Origin: Pseudomonadota bacterium
Lineage (GTDB): Bacteria; Pseudomonadota; Gammaproteobacteria; Burkholderiales; Gallionellaceae
Assembly: GCA_021821945.1 (NCBI GenBank)
Contig: JAJZTF010000002.1
Span: 62,001 to 126,000 of the forward strand
Reading direction: 5' to 3'
Length of the DNA stretch: 64,000 bases
Part shown: piece after piece, positions 56,421-64,000 of the stretch
How the letters are laid out: each line of letters opens with the position of its first letter
Position numbering within the stretch: position 1 is the stretch's first letter
Notes under the pieces: generated by a model
Told to the model about the DNA's origin: nothing
Seen by the model: only the letters and a program-made list of their open reading frames with translations
Databases searched by the model: none
Made by a program: the position numbers and the translations under genes

Positions 56421-57529
56421 TGCTGACGCGCATGATTGCATTGATCTACAAGGAGTTCCTTGCCCTCCTCAAGGATCCGAAGAGCCGGCTCGTGCTCGTC
56501 GCCCCGCCGATGATACAGCTCCTGGTATTCGGCTATGCGGCAACCTTCGATTTGAGGAATGTCGAGTACGCGCTCTACAACGAAGACAAGGGCATCGCAT
56601 CCCGCGAACTGGTCGCGGCCTTCGACGGCGCACCGGCCTTTCGCCGCGCGGCGACCCTGCAGTCCGAAGAGCAGATCGCACCCCTGGTCGACAGCCGCGG
56701 CGTGCTGATGGTGGTGCACATAGGCCCCCGCTTCAGCTCGGATCTGCTTGCAAACAGGGGTGCGCCGCTGCAGATCATCGTCGACGGGAGGGACTCCAAC
56801 ACCGCGATGATCGTGCTGAACTATGTGAGCACCATCGTCGAAAGATTCAACACGCAATGGATCAAGGACCACGGACTCGAGAATGCGCCTGCGAAACTCG
56901 ATGTGCGGGCATGGTTCAATCCGAATCTGGAAAGCCGGTGGTTCTTCATACCCGGCATCATAGGCATGCTCACGCTGGTGACCACCATGCTGGTCACGGC
57001 GTTGACCGTGGCGCGGGAGCGCGAACAGGGAACCTTCGACCAGCTCCTGGTCACGCCGCTTCGCCCGGGGGAAATTTTGCTGGGCAAGGCTTTGCCCGGC
57101 TTCATCATCGGATTCATACAGGCAAGCGTGATTCTGCTGATCGCGACGAAATGGTTCGACGTGCCATTGCTCGGCAGCCTGCCCGCGTTCTATGCGGGGC
57201 TGTCCGTGTTCCTGGTCTCGGGCGTGGGGGCGGGCATGCTCATCTCGTCACTGGCGGTGACGCAGCAGCAGGGATTGCTGGGTGCATTCCTCTTCATGGT
57301 CCCCGCCGTGATCCTTTCGGGATTCGCGACCCCGATCGCCAACATGCCTCGCATCGTCCAGATGGTCACACTGATCGATCCGCTGCGCTATTTCCTCGTG
57401 ATATTGCGCAAGGTGTTCCTTGAGGGGGCGGGTTTCGACGTGTTGATGGACCAGTTCTGGCCGATGGCGGTGATCGGCGCGGCAACGCTCGCCATGGCGA
57501 GCTGGCTGTTCAGGCATCGCATGTACTAG
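56420..57529 (+). CDS. ABC-2 type permease, YbhR-like
   Basis: This 369-residue protein repeats the layout of the preceding permease: MIALIYKEFLALLKDPKSRL, a periplasmic loop, and REREQGTFDQLLVTPLRPGEILLGK before the last helices. Its ATG shares a base with the previous stop (TGATG). It completes the exporter; a convergent EamA transporter gene overlaps its end by 4 bases. Confidence 0.92.
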   Translation: MLTRMIALIYKEFLALLKDPKSRLVLVAPPMIQLLVFGYAATFDLRNVEYALYNEDKGIASRELVAAFDGAPAFRRAATLQSEEQIAPLVDSRGVLMVVHIGPRFSSDLLANRGAPLQIIVDGRDSNTAMIVLNYVSTIVERFNTQWIKDHGLENAPAKLDVRAWFNPNLESRWFFIPGIIGMLTLVTTMLVTALTVAREREQGTFDQLLVTPLRPGEILLGKALPGFIIGFIQASVILLIATKWFDVPLLGSLPAFYAGLSVFLVSGVGAGMLISSLAVTQQQGLLGAFLFMVPAVILSGFATPIANMPRIVQMVTLIDPLRYFLVILRKVFLEGAGFDVLMDQFWPMAVIGAATLAMASWLFRHRMY

Positions 57530-58359
57530 GTTCTGCGCTCCACGATCACCAGCGCGATCCCACCCAGCGTTGCGATTGAGGCGATGATGAGGCGGTAGTT
57601 CAGGGGCTCGCCAAGGAAGGCAATGCCGCCAAGCGCTGCGATCACCGGCACGCTTAGCTGTATGGTCGCAGCATGGGTTGCCTTGAGCATGGGAAGCGCG
57701 GTGTACCAGATCGCATAGCCTAGACCAGACGCCAGCGCACCGGATGCGGCCGCGTAAAGGAATCCCGCTTTGTCCATCGATGCGCTGCCATGCATCATGA
57801 GGCTCAATGCCAGGGCTGCGGGGACGGCGTAGAGAAAATTGCCGGCCGAAACGCCGATGGGATTTCCCTTGCCGCGTCCTTTCAGCGAATAGATGCCCCA
57901 TGCGGCACCTGCGAGCAGCATCAGCAAGGAGGCCTTGGGGGGAGGCGCCGAGATGCCAGGCAAAAGCAGGATCACGAGTCCGGCCAGAGCGAGCGAGATG
58001 CCCGCGATCTGCATGCCCTTGAAGCGTTCCCCCTTCAGGATGCCATAGCCTATCATCGTCGCCTGAACCGCGCCGAACAGCAGCAGCGCGCCCGTTGCGG
58101 CGGAAAGCTTCACATATGCAAAGGAAAAACCGGCTGCATAGACGAAAAGCATCAGCGCGGAAATCCAGTTGCCGCGCATCCTGTTCCGGTTCATCGCGGC
58201 GATCATGCAGAGCATCGCCGCGCCAAACGCCAGTCTGACGGAAGTGAAGCTCGCCGCATCTATCGCCGTGTGCTTCAGTGCGGCACGGCAAAGAAGGGAA
58301 TTAGCCGCGAATGCGATCATCGCAAGCGAGGTCAGGATGAGGGGGCGCGTGGCAATCAT
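57526..58359 (-). CDS. EamA/DMT-family transporter
   Basis: This 277-residue protein has ten hydrophobic segments arranged as two EamA repeats, with FTSVRLAFGAAML early and VPVIAALGGIAFLGEPLNYRL late. DMT proteins carry varied metabolites across the inner membrane; the substrate is not readable. It is a single gene, divergent from the chemotaxis receptor. Confidence 0.9.
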   Translation of the reverse strand: MIATRPLILTSLAMIAFAANSLLCRAALKHTAIDAASFTSVRLAFGAAMLCMIAAMNRNRMRGNWISALMLFVYAAGFSFAYVKLSAATGALLLFGAVQATMIGYGILKGERFKGMQIAGISLALAGLVILLLPGISAPPPKASLLMLLAGAAWGIYSLKGRGKGNPIGVSAGNFLYAVPAALALSLMMHGSASMDKAGFLYAAASGALASGLGYAIWYTALPMLKATHAATIQLSVPVIAALGGIAFLGEPLNYRLIIASIATLGGIALVIVERRT

Positions 58360-58448
58360 GAGGTCGGGGTAGCCATATTAAACGTTTGCGGATTTTATGC
58401 TAAGCGCATCTAAAGGTCGTCGACATGAGGCCGATAACCTTGGTGTGA

Positions 58449-60092
58449 ATGGGGGGTAAAGTGGACGCGATCAAAAACAGCATACGCAACAAGCTCCTGT
58501 TGATATCGGGGCTGGGGACGGTCTTCGTGCTGGGGGCAGCCCTGTCAGGCTACTGGCAGGCATGGAAAAGCATAGGGGAATTCACAGGCAGGGTGGAAAT
58601 GCGCAATGCCAGCGAAAGGCAGGTGCGGGAGATCCAGCTCGACTTCAAGAAACAGGTCCAGGAATGGAAGGATACCCTCCTGCGCGGCAGCGATCCTTCA
58701 TCTCTTGAAAAATACTGGGGGAACTTCCTGAAGCAGGAGGGCAGGGTGGATGAGGAGGCCCTATCCCTGATGCGGAAGCTGGACTACGATCCTGCCGCAC
58801 AGGACCTGCTGAAGAAATTCTATCAGGCCCACCAGGAAATGGGTGCCGCCTATCGCAAGGGGCTTCAGGCCTACAAGGATGCGAATTTCGACATCAGGGC
58901 CGGGGACGGTGCGGTGAAGGGGATGGACCGCGCGACCACCGAAGACCTTACCGATGCCGCAAAGGAAATCGGGTCTGCCGCAGAGCGGGCTTCAGGCGAG
59001 GCGGCTGAAAGCGGGAAACGCGGGATACTCTTCGGCATCGGGATGATAGGACTTTCTGCGCTGGCTGCATTCGTCATCTACCTTTCGATGATCAGAAAAC
59101 ACATTCTCAATCCTGCAAGGGATCTGGTCGGGGAACTGGAAGCGCTGGCGCAGGGCGATTTTTCACGCCCGCTTGCCTTCAGGTCTGGCGACGAACTCGG
59201 GAAAATTGCGGCGAGCGCCGAGAGGATAAGGAGCAATCTGGGCGGCATTATCTCTGAAATCAGGGATTCGGCGAGCACGGTCTCAAATGCCGCGGGCAGC
59301 CTGTCACAGAACTCATCCAGCGTGGTGTCCGCTTCACAGCAGCAGTCAGAGGCCGCGGCTTCGATGGCAGCGGCCGTGGAGCAGATGGCGGTCAGCATTG
59401 CATCGGTCGCCGACAACGCCAATGAGGTCAGAAGGCTCTCCTCAAGGGGGCTCGAAAAGACTCAGCAGGGCAATGGCAAGATAGCCGATCTGACGCAGGA
59501 GATCAGCGCCGTGGAGAGGGCGGTCCAGGACATAGAGGAGTCGATAGGCCAGTTTGTCCACAGCACGGATTACATCACCGGCATGGCAAGGCAGGTCAAG
59601 GACATCGCCGACCAGACCAATCTGCTGGCCCTGAATGCGGCGATCGAGGCTGCCAGGGCGGGAGAGCAGGGGAGGGGATTTGCGGTGGTCGCCGATGAAG
59701 TGCGCAAGCTCGCGGAAAAATCGGCCAAGGCCGCCAGCGAGATAGACAAGGTCACGCAGACCCTGGGTGCGCAGTCTGCCAAGGTGGGAGGGGCGATCAA
59801 GGAGGGGATAGACTCCCTGCGCGCCAGCGGCACAGCGCTGGCTGATGTCACCTCCGTGCTGACGGAAGCGAATGTCTCCGCGACGGAGGTGGATCAGGGT
59901 GTCAGCGGCATACATGCCTCGGTCAACGAGCAGCGAGCGGCGAGCGATGACATCGCAAGGCATGTCGAGAGGATATCCCGGATGGCCGAGGAAAACAGCA
60001 TGGCGATCGACAGGAGTGGAGATGAGATCAGGCATCTCGAGCATCTTGCCTCCTCCCTTCTTTCGGTCGCCGGAAAATTCAAGGTGGCATGA
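58449..60092 (+). CDS. Methyl-accepting chemotaxis protein
   Basis: This protein of up to 547 residues has a membrane segment at about 15-36, a helical periplasmic domain (40-185), a second membrane segment (191-214), a HAMP domain and a signalling domain whose hairpin tip holds [27 protein letters not shown] 58461 behind GGGGGG is an alternative start to ATG 58449. No cognate che genes are near. An alpha/beta hydrolase gene begins three bases after the stop. Confidence 0.92.
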   Translation: MGGKVDAIKNSIRNKLLLISGLGTVFVLGAALSGYWQAWKSIGEFTGRVEMRNASERQVREIQLDFKKQVQEWKDTLLRGSDPSSLEKYWGNFLKQEGRVDEEALSLMRKLDYDPAAQDLLKKFYQAHQEMGAAYRKGLQAYKDANFDIRAGDGAVKGMDRATTEDLTDAAKEIGSAAERASGEAAESGKRGILFGIGMIGLSALAAFVIYLSMIRKHILNPARDLVGELEALAQGDFSRPLAFRSGDELGKIAASAERIRSNLGGIISEIRDSASTVSNAAGSLSQNSSSVVSASQQQSEAAASMAAAVEQMAVSIASVADNANEVRRLSSRGLEKTQQGNGKIADLTQEISAVERAVQDIEESIGQFVHSTDYITGMARQVKDIADQTNLLALNAAIEAARAGEQGRGFAVVADEVRKLAEKSAKAASEIDKVTQTLGAQSAKVGGAIKEGIDSLRASGTALADVTSVLTEANVSATEVDQGVSGIHASVNEQRAASDDIARHVERISRMAEENSMAIDRSGDEIRHLEHLASSLLSVAGKFKVA

Positions 60093-60095
60093 CAA

Positions 60096-60704
60096 ATGGA
60101 CAGCCCAACCAAGCTGATATTCCTGCCAGGAGCCGCAGGGAGTCCGGATTTCTGGCGCCCAGTATCCGACCTCGTCATCCATCCGGCTAGGCGCGCCTTG
60201 CTGGGCTGGCCGGGGTTCGACGGTGTGCCAAGGGATCCCGGCATTTCAGGCCTTTCAGACCTGGTGCGCATGGTGATAGAGGAGATGGATCAGCCATGCG
60301 CGCTGATCGCGCAGTCCATGGGTGGCGTCATCGCCATTTCTGCTGCGCTCGAGCGCCCCGGGTTGCTCACGCATATCGTCCTTGCGGTGACCTCGGGTGG
60401 CATCGACATGCAGGGTGCCGAAGACTGGAGGGCATCATTCTGGAAGGCCAATCCGCAGGCGCCCTCCTGGTTTGCCGATTATCGCGGGGATCTTGCCGCC
60501 CGCATTCCGTCCATCAAGGCGCCTGCCCTGCTGTTGTGGGGGGATGCCGACCCGATCAGCCCGGTATCGGTGGGCAGGCGTCTGGAAGCCTTGTTTCCCC
60601 ATGGCCGTCTGCACATCCTTCATGGCGGAAGGCACGATCTCGTCGTTAAGCTTGCCCCCCAGGTTGCCCGCCTGATCGGCGAGCATCTGGGCGCTGCAGC
60701 CTGA
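60096..60704 (+). CDS. Alpha/beta hydrolase
   Basis: This 202-residue protein has an oxyanion loop LPGAAGSPDFW, nucleophile Ser in AQSMGG (about residue 74), acidic WGDADPISP and a final GGRHDLV His. The fold covers esterases, lipases and thioesterases, so the substrate is unknown. It follows the chemotaxis receptor by three bases and is probably co-transcribed with it. Confidence 0.88.
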   Translation: MDSPTKLIFLPGAAGSPDFWRPVSDLVIHPARRALLGWPGFDGVPRDPGISGLSDLVRMVIEEMDQPCALIAQSMGGVIAISAALERPGLLTHIVLAVTSGGIDMQGAEDWRASFWKANPQAPSWFADYRGDLAARIPSIKAPALLLWGDADPISPVSVGRRLEALFPHGRLHILHGGRHDLVVKLAPQVARLIGEHLGAAA

Positions 60705-60798
60705 TGCTACAAACAGGCTATACGATTCCTGCTTCGTTTTGTAATGAACATGGTTTTGTTCTACCATGGCGGCGTACTGTCAACTCGAGGAGGTAAAA

Positions 60799-61365
60799 AT
60801 GAAACTCTTTATCTTGATGGCTGCTATCCTCTTTTCCAATGCCGTCTGGGCCGCAGAGTCGGATTATGCGGCCGCGAAGAAGGCCGCGGAAGCGCGTTAT
60901 GCAGAAGACAGGAAGCTCTGCGCGGACGAATCCACCTCCAGCATAAGGATGCAATGCCTGCGCGATGCGAAGGATGAGTACAACAAGGCCCTCGCCAAAG
61001 CCAGGCCGGAGCGCTCCACGGCTTCGGCAGTCTGTTCCGGATGCGGCCGCGTGATTTCGGTTGATGTGGTGGAGAAGAAGGGCGAGGGCGGTCCGCTTGG
61101 GCTTATCGCTGGCGGCGTGGCGGGCGCATTGCTGGGCCACCAGGTGGGCGGCGGCACCGGCAAGGACATCGCGACCCTGGCGGGAGCGGCGGGCGGCGCC
61201 TATGCGGGGCACGAAATCGAGCAGCGGGTGAAGTCGGCAAAGACCTGGCGCGTTGCGGTGAGATTCGAGAACGGGGACGAGAAGACCTTCGACTTCGACA
61301 AGGATCCTGGCTTTTCGGTGGGGTCCCAGGTCAGGGAGAGCAACGGCAGCATCGTCGCCCGTTGA
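60799..61365 (+). CDS. Exported glycine-zipper 2TM-domain protein
   Basis: This 188-residue protein has a signal peptide (VWAAES near 17-22), a charged helical part with KAAEARYAEDRKLC, and a Gly-zipper (GLIAGGVAGALLGHQVGGGTG) like outer-membrane lipoprotein SlyB-type domains. GAGGAGGT before ATG 60799 is a strong ribosome site and decides the start over an ATG 33 bases upstream. A role in the cell envelope is likely but not specific. It is convergent with the nuclease gene. Confidence 0.85.
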   Translation: MKLFILMAAILFSNAVWAAESDYAAAKKAAEARYAEDRKLCADESTSSIRMQCLRDAKDEYNKALAKARPERSTASAVCSGCGRVISVDVVEKKGEGGPLGLIAGGVAGALLGHQVGGGTGKDIATLAGAAGGAYAGHEIEQRVKSAKTWRVAVRFENGDEKTFDFDKDPGFSVGSQVRESNGSIVAR

Positions 61366-61366
61366 A

Positions 61367-62089
61367 TCAGGATCCGGCTGGCAAGAATTCGATGCCGGTG
61401 CGCCGCACCAGTTCCTCATAGCTGATCGGCTTGCCGACCCGCGCGTCGTCGCTGTTGTCCAGCCAGTGCACCCAGGCCCGATGGGTGGAAGGGTCGTAGA
61501 CCAGCTTGAAAAGATGCTGGGGTACCCAGACATGGTCTACGCCTATGGTGGGCGGCGTTCCATCGAACACGGGTCCGGTGATCACATAGATATCGCCTTT
61601 CGCGCGCATCGCGTAATGGCGCGTCGCCTGTTCTATGCTGGCCCAGGCTTTCCGGTTGTTGACGGGAGCCTGCGGAACCATGTTTGCAAGAGAAAAACTC
61701 TGTGCCATCGCCTGCTCGGTCGCCATGTCTCCTGCTGGCGCCATGTGGCCTCTGTCGTATCCGGAACCGCGGTAGTCATCAAGTTCCGAGCGCTCTGATC
61801 TCGGCAGCCTTGCATCCGCAAAGAATCTGTTCGTCCTGTGATGGTATCTGGCGTCGAGCAGCAGTCTGCTGTTCAGTCGCTCGGCGACATAGACCGGAGT
61901 ATGGCTCAGTCCGGAGTGCAGGACGGCAAATTCGTCGAAGCAGAGTGCGCGCGCCTCCAGCCTCTCGACATGGGGAATCACAGGCGGGCTGCCGTTGGCG
62001 AACTCGTTCCTGCATGAGTCGAAATCGCCGGCGAAGGCGGCCCCGCATGTAAGGAGGGCTGAAAGCGCGAAGCGTCTGACTGCAAGCAT
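61367..62089 (-). CDS. Exported DNA/RNA non-specific endonuclease (NUC1 family)
   Basis: This 240-residue protein has a signal peptide (AFA at 18-20) and the ββα-metal motif DRGHMAPAGDM, followed by SFSLANMVPQAPVNN with the metal-binding Asn. The family degrades DNA and RNA in the periplasm or outside. Its ATG overlaps the FabMG-like stop by one base, so it is translated with it. Confidence 0.92.
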   Translation of the reverse strand: MLAVRRFALSALLTCGAAFAGDFDSCRNEFANGSPPVIPHVERLEARALCFDEFAVLHSGLSHTPVYVAERLNSRLLLDARYHHRTNRFFADARLPRSERSELDDYRGSGYDRGHMAPAGDMATEQAMAQSFSLANMVPQAPVNNRKAWASIEQATRHYAMRAKGDIYVITGPVFDGTPPTIGVDHVWVPQHLFKLVYDPSTHRAWVHWLDNSDDARVGKPISYEELVRRTGIEFLPAGS

Positions 62090-63408
62090 CAGGCGCTGTG
62101 CATCAGGTTCAGCTGTTTTGCGATGATGTCGTGGTTCAGCCAGAGCACGGGGCCCGAAGGATTCGAGCTCTCATGGAACATCAGGGGGCCCGTGCCATCC
62201 AGCACCAGCGAGCTCAGATGCCCTGCGACCAGTTCGTTCCGGTTGATGTGCATGTGGGTGATCTCTTCCGAAGTCCCTATCATCACCTCAGCGAGCTCTG
62301 CCGAGTTGTCCATGGGCCAGGCTGAAAAATCGCGGAATCGCATCATCACGTCGCTGACGTTGTAGTCCTCGATTTTTTTCAGGAGGCTGTCCAAGGAAAC
62401 GCCTTCCTGCAGGAGCGCCTGACAGGCCTTCCACTGTTCATTCGCCCATGTTCCGTCTCCTTCCCTTTGCAGCGCCTTGAGCAGCGGGAAAAGCGAGAGC
62501 TCCACACCCACGAAGATGTCCGATGAGTTGGTGCGTATCTCGGGACAGTTGTAGACGGTCGCCACAACGCCCTTTTCCCAGGCAGACCTCGCGATATCCT
62601 CGAGGCGCATCTTGGCATAGCCCTGGGTGTAGTTGGTGTAGGTCTGCCACTGGTATCTTCCGTCTATCAGTATCTCGGTGCCGTGGTAGCCATAGGCGGA
62701 ATAGCGCACTTGGCCTCCCGTCTTTTCCATGCGGTTGCGGATCGCGGCGCTGCCATCTATCAGGTGCTGGAAGGTGTTGGCGGTGACCTCGTCGAAATTC
62801 ATCAGGATCAGTTTGCCAAGATCGCTGTCCAGAAGCGCGCGCGAAGACATGAATCGCTCGCCTCGCCCCTTGTAGATGCGGTTGGCGATCGCGAGGAAAA
62901 CTTTGACCTTGGGGATGCCGCCCGCCATGGTGTGGGCGAAGAAGACATTTCTGCCGTCCTCTATCATGCCGTCGAGCTCCCGCATTGCTTCTGCAACAGC
63001 ATCCCTGAAGCGCTGCACGCCGGCTGCACGGCACTTCTCTATGTGCGCCCAGTCCAGTTTGTCTTCCTGCCAGCTCTTGAGCGTCATCTCGGAAAGCATA
63101 TCCGTGGGGGTGGGCGTGCCCTCGGGCGCATCGAGGTCGAATCCCGCCATCAGCGGCACGTTGATGATGCGGCCGCCGAGATTGGCTTCAGCTACGGCTA
63201 GCTCCTCGTTTGTCAGCTTGCGCAATGCATTGTTCTCGTCGCGTCGGCCCACCGTGATGCCGATCAGCGTCATTCCGGCCTTTCTCGCCTCATTGACCAG
63301 ACCGTTTGCATAGCCGCGGCCGAAGAGTTCTCCGAACAGCACGAAGACATCGCCCTTGCGAAATATGTTTGTTTTGGGAATGTCCCTCAGTGCAACTGGT
63401 GAAGTCAT
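62089..63408 (-). CDS. FabMG-like family protein of uncertain function
   Basis: This 439-residue cytoplasmic protein begins KTNIFRKGDVFVLFGELFGRGYANG, then GITVGRRDENNALR and PLMAGFDLDAPEGTPTPTDML. I recall this layout from proteins annotated as FabMG-type enoyl-ACP reductases, but I cannot confirm this from the sequence. The C-terminal third has THMHINRNELVAGHLSSLVL. ATG 63408 is seven bases from GGAG and is chosen over a TTG two codons earlier. It follows tldD. Confidence 0.6.
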   Translation of the reverse strand: MTSPVALRDIPKTNIFRKGDVFVLFGELFGRGYANGLVNEARKAGMTLIGITVGRRDENNALRKLTNEELAVAEANLGGRIINVPLMAGFDLDAPEGTPTPTDMLSEMTLKSWQEDKLDWAHIEKCRAAGVQRFRDAVAEAMRELDGMIEDGRNVFFAHTMAGGIPKVKVFLAIANRIYKGRGERFMSSRALLDSDLGKLILMNFDEVTANTFQHLIDGSAAIRNRMEKTGGQVRYSAYGYHGTEILIDGRYQWQTYTNYTQGYAKMRLEDIARSAWEKGVVATVYNCPEIRTNSSDIFVGVELSLFPLLKALQREGDGTWANEQWKACQALLQEGVSLDSLLKKIEDYNVSDVMMRFRDFSAWPMDNSAELAEVMIGTSEEITHMHINRNELVAGHLSSLVLDGTGPLMFHESSNPSGPVLWLNHDIIAKQLNLMHSA

Positions 63409-63433
63409 AATCAAGCTCCGCTTTCAGATTCAA

Positions 63434-64000
63434 TCAAACTGTGCCGCCGACGGTCAGGCCGTCTATCTTTACCGTCGGTTGGCCGACTCCGACGGGCACG
63501 CTCTGGCCTTCCTTGCCGCAGGTGCCAACGCCGGGGTCCAGCGCCATGTCATTTCCTATCATCGAGATGCGCGTCAGCACATCGGGCCCGTTGCCGATCA
63601 GGGTCGCTCCCTTGACGGGGTATGCAACCTTGCCGTCTTCTATCATGTAGGCCTCGGCGGTGGTGAACACGAACTTGCCGCTGGTGATGTCCACCTGGCC
63701 GCCTGCGAAATTCACCGCATAAAGGCCGTGCTTGACCGAGGCGATGATCTCCGCTGGGTCCTTGTCGCCGTTCAGCATGTAGGTGTTGGTCATGCGCGGC
63801 AGCGGGATATGCGCGTAGGATTCTCGCCTTGCATTGCCGGTGATAGGGACGCCCATCAGTCGCGCATTCAGGCTGTCCTGAAGATAGCCCTTCAGTATGC
63901 CGTTTTCGATCAGGGTCGTGCACTGCGACGGGTTGCCCTCGTCGTCCATCTGCAAAGAGCCTCTGCGGTTCTGTATCGTCCCGTCATCGACCACCGTCAC
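63434..64000 (-). CDS. tldD: TldD metalloprotease, C-terminal part (N-terminus outside window)
   Basis: The frame runs off the right edge; about 188 residues of a roughly 480-residue protein are visible. They include [35 protein letters not shown], and [21 protein letters not shown], the conserved TldD/PmbA C-terminus. The TldD/TldE complex degrades unfolded peptides and matures microcins. It is first in the minus-strand set with the FabMG-like and nuclease genes. Confidence 0.93.
   Translation of the reverse strand: MTVVDDGTIQNRRGSLQMDDEGNPSQCTTLIENGILKGYLQDSLNARLMGVPITGNARRESYAHIPLPRMTNTYMLNGDKDPAEIIASVKHGLYAVNFAGGQVDITSGKFVFTTAEAYMIEDGKVAYPVKGATLIGNGPDVLTRISMIGNDMALDPGVGTCGKEGQSVPVGVGQPTVKIDGLTVGGTV

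Overview
The window reads as about 64 kb of chromosome from a GC-rich (roughly 60 %) Gram-negative bacterium, most likely a betaproteobacterium. This rests on the gene order msrB-yciB-yciI-bolA-parvulin, the TldD, YgfZ and PurL types, and the FTR1/cupredoxin pair beside fur. A Nitrosomonadales/Gallionellaceae-like host is a guess. I see no rRNA, tRNA, integrase, insertion sequence or CRISPR array. Genes are densely packed, with many 1-4 base start/stop overlaps, and no gene-free gap exceeds 300 bases.

Region 1 (1-16.9 kb) is a catabolic locus for an unidentified small hydroxy-acid or acid-sugar. A minus-strand operon carries an IclR regulator, a GlcG/HbpS-like protein and LutA-LutB-LutC. Diverging from it is a plus-strand run: a phosphoketolase/transketolase-like TPP enzyme, a DUF1537 four-carbon acid-sugar kinase, a branched-chain-type ABC importer (binding protein, LivH, a fused LivM-LivG, LivF), a CoA-acylating MmsA-like aldehyde dehydrogenase, a GarR-like reductase and a D-2-hydroxyacid (glycerate) dehydrogenase. 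A glycerate kinase, cut by the window edge, meets lutC tail to tail. GarR, the hydroxyacid dehydrogenase and the kinase all point to D-glycerate and 2-phosphoglycerate; LutABC points to pyruvate and the aldehyde dehydrogenase to acetyl- or propionyl-CoA. The combination around the TPP enzyme is the best candidate here for an undescribed pathway.

Region 2 (16.9-28.3 kb) holds an endonuclease/exonuclease/phosphatase-fold protein with a cardiolipin synthase, a histidine-rich PBP7-type endopeptidase, a REC-GGDEF cyclase and an outer-membrane-like protein. Next comes an iron module (FTR1 permease, cupredoxin, Fur, with a strong Fur box between), then a P2-type ATPase, a cytochrome b561, a spermidine-synthase-like protein and an ADP/ATP-dependent NAD(P)H-hydrate dehydratase.

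Region 3 (28.4-42.8 kb) has purL, a thiopurine-methyltransferase-like gene, a small two-gene unit with a ribbon-helix-helix-like protein and a clear promoter/operator, an exported DsrE-like protein, and the minus-strand stress operon bcp-phoH-msrB-yciB-yciI-bolA-parvulin. Then follow tadA, an L,D-transpeptidase, a GNAT protein, ygfZ and an adenylate cyclase fused to a hemerythrin domain.

Region 4 (42.8-64 kb) holds a peptide-type ABC importer without its ATPases, a DUF302 gene, a P3A proton ATPase, a beta-CASP metallo-hydrolase, a Pro/Trp/Tyr/Gln-rich exported protein, a YbhGFSR-type ABC exporter, an EamA transporter, a chemotaxis receptor, an alpha/beta hydrolase, a glycine-zipper protein, a NUC1-type nuclease, a FabMG-like protein and the C-terminal part of TldD, which runs off the window.

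Several promoters place the predicted transcription start on the start codon, so leaderless mRNAs may be common in this genome.
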